Below are positions 1 to 6,973 of a stretch of DNA of 25,587 nt, piece after piece. The position numbers and the translations under genes were made by a program. How positions within the stretch are numbered: position 1 is the stretch's first letter; the number at the start of each line of letters is the position of its first letter. Source of the DNA: Mucilaginibacter sp. (lineage in GTDB: Bacteria > Bacteroidota > Bacteroidia > Sphingobacteriales > Sphingobacteriaceae); assembly GCA_028288315.1 (NCBI GenBank), contig JAQBNY010000280.1, positions 1 to 25,587 of the forward strand. The letters are read 5' to 3'. The notes under the pieces were generated by a model. The model made no database searches. It was not told where the DNA came from and worked only from the letters and a program-made list of their open reading frames with translations.

Positions 1-266
1 ACGATAAAGAAACTATTGAGCAGGCTGAAATAAAAATTAAATACGAGAGTTACTTTATAAAAGAAATGGAAATTGTTGATCGCATGAAAAAAATGGAGGA
101 TAAAGAAATTAATCCCGAATTTGATTACAGTCAACTTGTGTCACTTTCAAAAGAAGCCCGCGAAAAATTAAAACGAATAAAACCGAGAACTTTAGGCCAG
201 GCATCCCGAATTTCTGGTGTATCACCATCGGATGTATCCGTTTTAATGGTTCATGTATCAAGATAG
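1..266 (+). CDS. mnmG: MnmG (GidA) tRNA uridine modification enzyme, C-terminal end (5' truncated by window)
   Basis: The frame is open from the window edge (first full codon at 3) to a TAG at 264-266 and encodes about 88 residues. The sequence ends with the MnmG C-terminal signature: a YESYFIKE helix followed by LVSLSKEAREKLKRIKP and then RTLGQASRISGVSPSDVSVLMVHV. In this family that helical tail contacts the partner GTPase MnmE, and the complex installs the 5-carboxymethylaminomethyl group on U34 of certain tRNAs using FAD, NADH and a folate donor. The FAD-binding part lies upstream of the window. The internal ATG at 66 is not a plausible start because the homologous sequence extends upstream of it. 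Identification rests on recognising the C-terminal motif. Confidence 0.93.
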   Translation, partial: DKETIEQAEIKIKYESYFIKEMEIVDRMKKMEDKEINPEFDYSQLVSLSKEAREKLKRIKPRTLGQASRISGVSPSDVSVLMVHVSR

Positions 267-381
267 CTTGTAAACATCTGCAAATCAGTTGATTATAAAA
301 TTTTAATTATAAGACATTTTTTTAGATTTTTAATATCCCAATTCATAAAAACATAAAAGTCGCTTATAGGGCAAAAAAACC

Positions 382-2028
382 ATGTTAAATCCAAAGTCTG
401 CTTTTTTTTACAAAATTTCATCCCTTTTTTTTGTGGTTTTAGTGCTTTGCGGTTGCGCAGCCATGCAAAGACCTACCGGAGGACCTCGCGACCTCACTCC
501 TCCAAAATTATTGAAGGCCACGCCCGAAAACATGACCCGTAACTTTGCGGAAAAAAGTATCCGGTTAGACTTTGATGAATATTACAAATTGCAGAACCAG
601 TACCAGGAGATAAGCATAAGCCCGGCGATGGAAAAACAGCCCGAGTACAAGATCAGCAAGAAAAGTCTTATCATCAACTTTAAGGATACGCTTTTAAAAA
701 ATACAACCTATGTGATCAACTTTGGAAAAGCAATTTCTGATATAAATGAAAGCAATGTAATGAAAAATTTCACTTACGTTTTTTCGACCGGTAGCCACAT
801 CGACTCATTAAGTGTTTCGGGATCGGTGGTTAACAGCACAACCCAGGAAAAAGAAAAAGATGCAACGGTAATGCTTTTTCCGATTAAAAAAGATTCGCTT
901 CTATTTGGTAAAAAGAAACCTACTATTTATGCTACAACAGATTCATCAGGAAATTTTTCATTGAACAATCTGCGGGAAGATACTTATCGTATTTACGCAT
1001 TAAAAGAAGCAAGTCCGGATAAAATATATAATAACGATGAAGAATTAATCGGTTTCCTTAAAAAACCTATTAAAGTAGATAAAGATACATCAGGCGTTCA
1101 ATTAAAATTATTCAAACAAGTTCCGGAGAAATTCAGATTGGTATCACAAAGACGATTTGACCCGGATGGCAAAATAACCTTAGTCTTTAATAAGCCACTT
1201 GTTAAACCATCAGTAAAAATAATATACCCGCCGGCATTAGACAATCAAAAGATTGTGGACATTAATAAGACAAAAGATACGGCCCAGTTATTTTTACGCA
1301 ATATGGATTTCGATTCCCTACGGGTAGCTCTTTTTGATAATAATAAACCATTGGATAGTGTAAACTATTTAAAAGGCCGTAAAGAAAGTTTTACACGTAC
1401 TATCAGCTTCAAGTATAATCTTAACCGGGATAATAAATTAAGGCCCAACAGTGACCTTGCAATTACAGCTAACTTCCCTATTGAAAGTTTTAATTCTTCA
1501 CTCATAAGTTTAAAAGAAGATTCTGTTGAGTTAAGCAATCTTGTTTTAGAAAAAGACACATCAAACAACAAAACGGTTCTACTAAGAAATAGATACCGCG
1601 CTAACAGCAAGTACGAACTGCTTTTAAACGATGGGGCTATTACTGATATTTACGGGGATAGAAATAAACGGACTGGTATAAAATTCCAGGGCGATAAACC
1701 TGAGAATTATAGCATACTAACTTTAAAGGTTAGGGTGCCGGATAATACCAAAAGTTATATAGTTGAAATTTTAAATGAGCAGAAAACTGTTCTTCGTAGT
1801 GATATAATAACAAAAAGCACATCATTGGTATATAGGAACTATTTAACCGGCAAATACACGTTTAGGGTAATATATGATGAAAATCGTAATGGCCTATGGG
1901 ATAGCGGTAGGGTTAAATTAAAAACCTATCCTGAAAATATATGGATTAGCGAAAAAGAGATAAGCTTAAGACCAAACTGGGATGCTGAAGAAACTCTGGA
2001 TATTCCAAACGAACCAATTAATCCTTAA
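382..2028 (+). CDS. Ig-like domain lipoprotein (conserved Bacteroidota family)
   Basis: This is a 548-residue protein with a lipoprotein signal peptide: a hydrophobic stretch at residues 13-24 and a lipobox-like LCGC with C25 as the probable lipidated cysteine. The mature protein opens with MQRPTGGPRDLTPP, a hallmark of a Bacteroidota family whose N-terminal domain is a bacterial Ig-like fold of the SbsA type (about residues 38-137). About residues 143-235 resemble a carboxypeptidase-regulatory (beta-sandwich) domain, with a D-S-S-G-N-F-S-L turn. The rest is beta-rich and ends in a possible second sandwich with the NGLWDSG loop typical of this family. It is probably anchored in the outer membrane. 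The exact function is unknown. The 3' end overlaps the convergent carbonic anhydrase gene by 11 bp. Confidence 0.85.
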   Translation: MLNPKSAFFYKISSLFFVVLVLCGCAAMQRPTGGPRDLTPPKLLKATPENMTRNFAEKSIRLDFDEYYKLQNQYQEISISPAMEKQPEYKISKKSLIINFKDTLLKNTTYVINFGKAISDINESNVMKNFTYVFSTGSHIDSLSVSGSVVNSTTQEKEKDATVMLFPIKKDSLLFGKKKPTIYATTDSSGNFSLNNLREDTYRIYALKEASPDKIYNNDEELIGFLKKPIKVDKDTSGVQLKLFKQVPEKFRLVSQRRFDPDGKITLVFNKPLVKPSVKIIYPPALDNQKIVDINKTKDTAQLFLRNMDFDSLRVALFDNNKPLDSVNYLKGRKESFTRTISFKYNLNRDNKLRPNSDLAITANFPIESFNSSLISLKEDSVELSNLVLEKDTSNNKTVLLRNRYRANSKYELLLNDGAITDIYGDRNKRTGIKFQGDKPENYSILTLKVRVPDNTKSYIVEILNEQKTVLRSDIITKSTSLVYRNYLTGKYTFRVIYDENRNGLWDSGRVKLKTYPENIWISEKEISLRPNWDAEETLDIPNEPINP

Positions 2029-2530
2029 ACCAGCCTGAATACATAATATAATTTTGTGGTAACTTATTCAATAAAGCCTTTTGCTCATCAGTTAAAGGCT
2101 TTATTTTTTTTGCGGGTGTACCAGCGTATAAGTAGCCAGATTCACAAATAGTTCTTTCCAGCACTACAGAACCGGCTCCTATAATAACATACTCTTGTAC
2201 TACGGCATCATCCATTACAATAGCACCCATACCTATCAAAACGTTATCATGCAGCGTACAGCCATGCACAATAGCATTATGCCCAATTGATACATTATTA
2301 CCAATGTTAGTTGGCGCTTTTAAGTAAGTAGCGTGTATAACAGCCCCATCCTGAATGTTGCTGTTATTGCCAATCTTAATATAATGTACATCTCCCCTTA
2401 TTACCGCGTTGAACCATACGGAACAATTATTGCCCATAACAACATCGCCAACAATAGTAGCATTTTCGGCAATAAAACAATATTTTCCCCATACGGGTGA
2501 TTTATCTTTTACAGGTAGTATAACAGGCAT
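2018..2530 (-). CDS. Gamma-carbonic anhydrase family protein (hexapeptide repeat)
   Basis: The product has 170 residues and is a left-handed beta-helix built from hexapeptide repeats (GDVVMGNN, IKIGNNSNIQDGAVIHA, TNIGNNVSIGHNAIVHG, NVLIGMGAIVMDDAVV) with a C-terminal alpha helix (TDEQKALLNKLPQNYI). The three metal-binding histidines of gamma-class carbonic anhydrases are at H66, H84 and H89. The family (YrdA, PaaY, CaiE-like) forms trimers with zinc or iron between subunits. Some members hydrate CO2, while others have no proven activity, so the substrate is uncertain. The length is normal (170-180 aa). The start ATG at 2530 gives the usual N-terminus MPVILPVKDKSP. Its stop lies inside the 3' end of the convergent lipoprotein gene, with an 11-bp overlap. 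Confidence 0.92.
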   Translation of the reverse strand: MPVILPVKDKSPVWGKYCFIAENATIVGDVVMGNNCSVWFNAVIRGDVHYIKIGNNSNIQDGAVIHATYLKAPTNIGNNVSIGHNAIVHGCTLHDNVLIGMGAIVMDDAVVQEYVIIGAGSVVLERTICESGYLYAGTPAKKIKPLTDEQKALLNKLPQNYIMYSGWFKD

Positions 2531-2534
2531 ATTT

Positions 2535-2567
2535 CAATTAGTGAATTGTTTATTTATCAATTAGTGA
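2535..2567. repeat. Pair of 10-bp direct repeats upstream of the carbonic anhydrase gene
   Basis: The decamer CAATTAGTGA occurs at 2535-2544 and again at 2558-2567 (period 23 bp), between the gamma-carbonic anhydrase start and the tRNA promoter box. It could be an operator or chance in AT-rich DNA. No function is claimed. Confidence 0.35.
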
Positions 2568-2584
2568 TTTAATTGCAATTTAGT

Positions 2585-2592
2585 TATGTTTG
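2585..2592 (+). promoter_or_regulatory. Bacteroidota -7 box for tRNA-Gly
   Basis: TATGTTTG matches the Bacteroidota -7 consensus TAnnTTTG exactly and lies 12 nt upstream of the mature tRNA 5' end, which is the expected place for a tRNA promoter. A clear -33 TTTG is not visible. Confidence 0.5.
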
Positions 2593-2604
2593 ATTACAAA
2601 TTTA

Positions 2605-2677
2605 GCGGAAATAGCTCAGCTGGTAGAGCATCAGTTTCCCAAACTGAAGGCCGCGGGTTCGAATCCCGTTTTCCGCT
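2605..2677 (+). tRNA. tRNA-Gly (anticodon CCC)
   Basis: The full cloverleaf can be drawn. The 7-bp acceptor stem is GCGGAAA/TTTCCGC (2605-2611 with 2670-2676). The D arm is GCTC/GAGC. The anticodon stem is TCAGT/ACTGA around loop TTCCCAA, with anticodon CCC at 2638-2640. The variable loop has 5 nt. The T arm is GCGGG TTCGAAT CCCGT with one G-U pair. The discriminator base is U at 2677, as usual for bacterial tRNA-Gly. CCA is not encoded. It reads GGG codons. Confidence 0.97.
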
Positions 2678-2692
2678 CTTAACCAACCCTAC

Positions 2693-2789
2693 ATGTCATT
2701 GCGAGCGCAGCGCGGCAATCTCTTCGCTATTGCTTAACCGCCTAGCATTTGACGAGATTGCCACGTCGTTTTACTCCTCGCAATGACAT
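2693..2789. repeat. Palindromic interspersed repeat (GTCATTGCGAG family), copy 1
   Basis: A 97-bp imperfect palindrome. The outer arms are a perfect 13-bp inverted repeat (2693-2705 with 2777-2789, core GTCATTGCGAG). The inner arms GGCAATCTC/GAGATTGCC (2714-2722 with 2754-2762) form a second stem. It shares its termini and the GCAATC core with the repeat at 22587-22666, so the two belong to one family. It sits 16 bp after tRNA-Gly and ends 11 bp beyond the nadB stop, so folded RNA here could also terminate or protect both transcripts. No transposase is nearby. Confidence 0.85.
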
Positions 2790-2799
2790 ATTGATAACA

Positions 2800-4395
2800 T
2801 TAAAAAACAGTATCCTGTAAAATTTCCTGATGCTCCGGATAATCTGTTGTATAATGTAATCCCCTACTCTCGTGCCTTGCCATTGCAGATTTTACAACTA
2901 AATAGGATACCTGTATTAAATTACGCAGTTCGCAAAGCTTTACAGATAGTTTGGTTTTTTTATAAAAAGATTCTGTTTCCTGATGTAATAAACCCAATCG
3001 GCGCATGGCTCTTTCCAAACGGAAATCTGAACGTACTATTCCAACATAATCATTCATCAATTTCTGCATTTCGCGTATATTGTGTGTTACCAGGATATCC
3101 TCATTTGATAGCTTAACCCCATGCTCGTCCCAATCTGGTATATTAACAGGTATTTCCAAGTTTTTAAATTTTACAATAGCATCCTCATATATTCTGTGAG
3201 CAAAAACCAATGCTTCTAATAATGAATTGGAAGCCAGCCTATTAGCACCATGTAAGCCAGTTGATGAACATTCACCACAGGCATATAAACGTTGTATAGA
3301 TGATCTTCCACTATGATCTACCAATACACCTCCACACATATAATGACAGGCAGGTGCAACAGGTATCATATCACGGGTCATATCTAATCCTATATCTAAA
3401 CACCTGGCATATATATTAGGAAAGTGTTCCAACATGTCGTGCTTGTTCTTATGTCGTACATCCAAATACACAAAATCCTCCCCTGATTTTTTTATTTCAG
3501 CATCAATTGCACGGGCAACAATATCACGCGGAGCAAGTGAACCACGTTCATCATACTCATGCATAAACTCTTCTCCATTGGTACGTTTAAGTACACCTCC
3601 AAAACCACGCACAGCTTCTGATATAAGGAAAGAAGGATATTCACCCGGATTATATAATGCTGTTGGATGAAATTGTATAAATTCCATATTGCGCACTTTA
3701 CCCTTGGCCCTATAAACCATTGCAACACCATCACCGGTAGCAATAGTAGGATTTGTAGTTACTGAATAAATATGGCCGGCACCACCAGATGCCATAACCG
3801 TTACCTTTGATAATATCTTTTCAACCTGATTGTTATCTGTATTAAAAGCGTAAATACCGTAACAGTTAATATCAGTGGTAGATTTACTTACAAATTCACC
3901 TAAATGGTGTTGGGTTATCAAATCAACTGCAAAATAATGAGTTAAAATTTCAATGTTAGGTTCACGATGGATCTCTTCCAATAATGATCTTTCAATTTCA
4001 AACCCGGTTATATCCTTATAATGTAATACACGAAACTCTGAATGGCCTCCTTCTTTCGCAAGGTCATAAATACCTTCATGTGTCTTATCAAAATTGGTTC
4101 CGTAATCAATTATCTCACTAATACGGTCCGGACCTTCTTTAACAACTGCCTCAACAACTTCTTTATCACAAAGGCCATCCCCTGCTATTAACGTATCATT
4201 TATGTGTTTTTCAAAGGAATCTTCTATTTTATCAACAACTACAGCAACACCACCCTGGGCATACTTAGTGTTGCTTTCATCTTCATTTGCTTTTGTAACT
4301 ATCAGTACCTTACCATGCTTTGCGGCTTTTAGTGCAAAACTTAACCCGGCTATACCTGATCCTACTACAAGAAAATCAACAGTTTTAGTCATCAT
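2800..4395 (-). CDS. nadB: L-aspartate oxidase NadB
   Basis: NadB oxidises L-aspartate to iminoaspartate, the first step of de novo NAD synthesis. The 531-residue protein is of normal length. The N-terminal dinucleotide-binding motif VVGSGIAGLSFALKAAKHG (about residues 10-28) binds FAD. The motifs NTKYAQGGVAVV, MEFIQFHPTALY and GECSSTGLHGANRLASNSLLEALVFA are all typical of NadB in the succinate dehydrogenase flavoprotein superfamily. A helical C-terminal domain (HNIREMQKLMNDYVGIVRS onward) follows. Two adjacent ATGs (4395 and 4392) make the exact start ambiguous by one residue. It is divergent from nadA, which performs the next step. Aspartate oxidase and fumarate reductase are related, but the QGG and GLHGANRLASNSL motifs and the nadA neighbour favour NadB. 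nadC is not in this window. Confidence 0.96.
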   Translation of the reverse strand: MMTKTVDFLVVGSGIAGLSFALKAAKHGKVLIVTKANEDESNTKYAQGGVAVVVDKIEDSFEKHINDTLIAGDGLCDKEVVEAVVKEGPDRISEIIDYGTNFDKTHEGIYDLAKEGGHSEFRVLHYKDITGFEIERSLLEEIHREPNIEILTHYFAVDLITQHHLGEFVSKSTTDINCYGIYAFNTDNNQVEKILSKVTVMASGGAGHIYSVTTNPTIATGDGVAMVYRAKGKVRNMEFIQFHPTALYNPGEYPSFLISEAVRGFGGVLKRTNGEEFMHEYDERGSLAPRDIVARAIDAEIKKSGEDFVYLDVRHKNKHDMLEHFPNIYARCLDIGLDMTRDMIPVAPACHYMCGGVLVDHSGRSSIQRLYACGECSSTGLHGANRLASNSLLEALVFAHRIYEDAIVKFKNLEIPVNIPDWDEHGVKLSNEDILVTHNIREMQKLMNDYVGIVRSDFRLERAMRRLGLLHQETESFYKKTKLSVKLCELRNLIQVSYLVVKSAMARHESRGLHYTTDYPEHQEILQDTVF

Positions 4396-4799
4396 TAATA
4401 TATGTATTGTGTAAAATTAGGCTTATTGTTAATAACAGCTCTAAAACATGTTAACTTTGTGTAAGTAAATTTCTAATAAATAAACAGATTGTTGATAAGT
4501 CTGAATTTCACGTTTTTTACTTTTACTTTTGAGCTATTTGTAAGACTAGTTAGCGACGAAATTAACATTTTATTGAGGAGTAAATTATTAACAAATAACT
4601 TTATTAATAAAATGTTGTTTGTCATACTAATCTTAAAATCAGTAAAATAAAAACCAAAATGCTGTGCATAAGTGTTAGTAAAATATTAAAAACAATTTTT
4701 TAGCTAAATAGTATCGCAACTTTTAAACATAACTAACACCTTAATAACAATAGTTTTATTTATATATATAAAAAGAGTTATTATTAATTGATTTGTTGA
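4396..4799. other. 404-bp AT-rich divergent intergenic region between nadB and nadA
   Basis: I see no coding frame or RNA gene here. It must hold the promoters of both nad genes. A near-consensus minus-strand -7 box (TAATTTTA, 4419 to 4412) lies about 17 nt upstream of the nadB start. A perfect plus-strand TAACTTTG lies at 4452-4459, about 340 nt upstream of nadA. A perfect 11-bp inverted repeat lies at 4564-4616 (listed separately). No Shine-Dalgarno is visible before nadA. I recognise no known NAD-regulator operator. Confidence 0.6.
4564..4616. repeat. 11-bp perfect inverted repeat in the nadB/nadA spacer
   Basis: AACATTTTATT (4564-4574) and its exact reverse complement AATAAAATGTT (4606-4616) are separated by 31 bp, near the middle of the divergent nad spacer. 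The position suits a shared operator or an mRNA leader structure, but the AT-rich composition makes a chance match possible. Confidence 0.5.
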
Positions 4800-5792
4800 A
4801 TGGATATCTTTGAAGAAATAAAAGTAAAAGGTTTTGTAGACGAATACATTGATCCGTCACTTGATCTTTTTGGAGAAATAGAAAAACTTAAAAAGGAAAA
4901 AAATGCTGTTATACTGGCACACTATTACCAGGAAGGAGATATACAGGATATTGCCGATTATATTGGCGATAGCTTGGGCTTATCTCAGCAAGCAGCTAAA
5001 ACAGATGCGGATATTATTGTTTTTGCCGGTGTACATTTCATGGCCGAAACAGCTAAAATTTTATCACCAAACAAGAAAGTTCTGTTACCGGATTTAAAAG
5101 CAGGTTGCTCTTTAGCCGATAGTTGTCCGCCACATTTGTTTAAAAAGTTTAAAGAAAATTATCCTGATCACCTGGTTATCACTTATGTGAATTGTACGGC
5201 AGAATTAAAAGCTTTAAGCGATATAGTTTGTACATCAAGCAATGCGGTGCAAATAGTGGAGAGCTTACCAAAAGAGCAGAAGATAATTTTTGGACCGGAC
5301 AGGAATTTAGGTGCCTGGGTAGCTAAAAAAACAGGACGTGATTTGGTGTTATGGAATGGTGCATGTATGGTGCATGAAATTTTTAGCCGTGAAAAAATTA
5401 CCAAGCTAAAAGAACGCTATCCTAATGCTAAAATACTTGCACATCCTGAATGTGAGGAAGTTATATTACAGATGGCAGATTATATAGGATCTACTACAGG
5501 AATATTAAAATATGCGACAAACAGCCCTGATAAGGAATTTATTGTGGCAACTGAATCTGGTATAATGCACCAGATGCAGAAAGATAATCCTGATAAAATA
5601 TTTATAGCCGCGCCGCCAAATAATACCTGTGCATGTAATGATTGTCCGCACATGAAACGCAATACACTGGAGAAATTATACCTGTGTTTAAAAAATGAAA
5701 TGCCCGAAATAGAAGTGCCTATGCACATAATTGAAAGAGCCGTAAAACCCATTGAAAGAATGCTGGAGATATCAGCAAGTTTAGGTTTATAG
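4800..5792 (+). CDS. nadA: Quinolinate synthase NadA
   Basis: NadA condenses iminoaspartate with dihydroxyacetone phosphate to quinolinate, using an oxygen-sensitive [4Fe-4S] cluster. The 330-residue protein contains LKKEKNAVILAHYYQ and IQDIADYIGDSLGLSQQAA near the N-terminus, both NadA signatures. The three expected cluster ligands are visible: C103 in KAGCSLADSC, C189 in WNGACMVHE, and C282 in the CACNDCPHMKRN motif. The last motif also holds C277 and C279. The start ATG at 4800 precedes a normal N-terminus, and no Shine-Dalgarno is present, as usual in this phylum. nadB, which makes the substrate, is transcribed divergently upstream. thiL follows on the same strand after 76 bp. Confidence 0.97.
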   Translation: MDIFEEIKVKGFVDEYIDPSLDLFGEIEKLKKEKNAVILAHYYQEGDIQDIADYIGDSLGLSQQAAKTDADIIVFAGVHFMAETAKILSPNKKVLLPDLKAGCSLADSCPPHLFKKFKENYPDHLVITYVNCTAELKALSDIVCTSSNAVQIVESLPKEQKIIFGPDRNLGAWVAKKTGRDLVLWNGACMVHEIFSREKITKLKERYPNAKILAHPECEEVILQMADYIGSTTGILKYATNSPDKEFIVATESGIMHQMQKDNPDKIFIAAPPNNTCACNDCPHMKRNTLEKLYLCLKNEMPEIEVPMHIIERAVKPIERMLEISASLGL

Positions 5793-5812
5793 AAATTTAT
5801 AAATAAGATATT

Positions 5813-5856
5813 ATAATGATTACACAGTAAGATACATCATTATTTACCAGTGTAAT
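5813..5856 (+). repeat. Two mutually exclusive small hairpins between nadA and thiL
   Basis: An 8-bp stem (5813-5820 with 5836-5843) and a 7-bp stem ATTACAC/GTGTAAT (5819-5825 with 5850-5856) share bases 5819-5820 and so cannot form fully together. They lie in the 76-bp nadA-thiL spacer. They could be a processing or attenuation structure, but they are AT-rich and weak. There is no TPP riboswitch core in this spacer. Confidence 0.35.
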
Positions 5857-5868
5857 TAAAAGACAACT

Positions 5869-6915
5869 ATGTTTGAGAACGAAGAAAGAACCAATATTGA
5901 GAAACTTGGTGAGTTTGGTTTAATAGATCATCTTACTAAAAATATAAAGCTTACACAAAAAAGCAGTATTAAGGGTGTTGGAGATGATGCCGCGGTATTA
6001 GATTTTGGCGGAAAGAAAACCCTGATATCAACTGATATGCTGCTGGAAGGAATTCATTTCGATTTGGCTTACACTCCGTTAAAACATTTAGGATATAAAG
6101 CGGTACAGGTTAACTTGAGTGATATTTATGCTATGAACGGTACAGCAACTCAGGTTACTGTATCAATTGGTATGTCGAGCAGGTTTCCGTTAGAAGCTAT
6201 TGAAGAACTGTATGAAGGTATTTATCTGGCTTGTGATAAATATGGTGTTGATTTAATAGGTGGTGATACTACCGCATCAAAACAAGGGTTGGTCATAAGT
6301 ATAACGTCTATTGGCTATGCTGATGAAAAAGATATAGTTTACCGTAATGGTGCAGAAGAAGGTGATTTGATTTGTGTATCGGGAGATTTAGGTGGTGCTT
6401 ATACCGGTTTGCAATTACTGGAGCGCGAGAAACTGGTTTATATGGAAAATCCCAATATCCAGCCCGATCTGGAAGGTAAGGATTACATTGTAGAGCGCCA
6501 GTTAAAACCGGAGGCAAGAAAAGATATTATAGATCTGCTGCAGGATATGCAGGTTAAACCAACTGCTATGATTGATGTATCTGACGGTTTAGCCTCAGAA
6601 CTTTTACACATATGTAAGCAAAGTAATAAAGGCTGTAAGTTATACGAGGAAAAAATACCTATTGACCCAATGACCTATGAAACTGCCCGTGAATTTAACC
6701 TGGACCCTACCGTTTGCGCCTTAAGCGGTGGAGAAGATTATGAACTATTGTTCACCGTTAAACAAGCCGACTATGATAAAATAAAGTTCAAGCTTGATTT
6801 TACAATTATTGGCTATATAACAGAACCTAATGCCGGTTGTAATTTAATTACAAAGTCTGGCAATATGCATGAGTTAAAAGCTCAGGGTTGGAATGCATTT
6901 GGCAGTTTGCAGTAA
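5869..6915 (+). CDS. thiL: Thiamine-monophosphate kinase ThiL
   Basis: ThiL phosphorylates thiamine phosphate to thiamine diphosphate with ATP and magnesium. The 348-residue product has the family order. GVGDDAAVLDF (about residues 36-46) and LISTDMLLEGIHFDL supply Mg-binding aspartates. KAVQVNLSDIYAMNGTATQVTVSIG is the conserved AIR synthase-like core. LIGGDTTASKQGLVISITSIG, ICVSGDLGGAYTGL, MIDVSDGLASELLHI and ALSGGEDYELLFTV follow. All are textbook ThiL motifs, and the length is close to the usual 320-350. It lies 76 bp after nadA, so the two cofactor genes may be cotranscribed. A strong hairpin follows the stop. Confidence 0.96.
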   Translation: MFENEERTNIEKLGEFGLIDHLTKNIKLTQKSSIKGVGDDAAVLDFGGKKTLISTDMLLEGIHFDLAYTPLKHLGYKAVQVNLSDIYAMNGTATQVTVSIGMSSRFPLEAIEELYEGIYLACDKYGVDLIGGDTTASKQGLVISITSIGYADEKDIVYRNGAEEGDLICVSGDLGGAYTGLQLLEREKLVYMENPNIQPDLEGKDYIVERQLKPEARKDIIDLLQDMQVKPTAMIDVSDGLASELLHICKQSNKGCKLYEEKIPIDPMTYETAREFNLDPTVCALSGGEDYELLFTVKQADYDKIKFKLDFTIIGYITEPNAGCNLITKSGNMHELKAQGWNAFGSLQ

Positions 6916-6923
6916 GAAGATTT

Positions 6924-6972
6924 CAGTTTGCAGTTATCAGTCAGCTATTTGCTAATTTATAACTGCAAACTG
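6924..6972. terminator. Hairpin between convergent thiL and rmuC
   Basis: A perfect 14-bp stem (6924-6937 with 6959-6972, core CAGTTTGCAGTTA) with a 21-nt loop fills the gap between thiL and the convergent rmuC stop. Its 5' arm repeats CAGTTTGCAGT, which is also the last part of the thiL coding sequence (6903-6913). There is only a poor U-tract on either side, so it may act as a bidirectional mRNA end rather than a canonical intrinsic terminator. Confidence 0.55.
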
Positions 6973-6973
6973 T

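Noticed and set aside
267..381. AT-rich TTATAA/TTATAA hairpin followed by T residues after mnmG (293-312)
   Set aside because: The stem is only 6 bp of A-T pairs with no GC. It is too weak to call a terminator.
2586..2786. 66-codon open frame on the plus strand over the tRNA and the repeat
   Set aside because: It is read straight through a perfect tRNA-Gly and a palindromic repeat. The product has no family features.
5793..5868. Possible TPP riboswitch upstream of thiL
   Set aside because: No CUGAGA or ACCUGA-like core, and the spacer is too short (76 bp) for the full fold.
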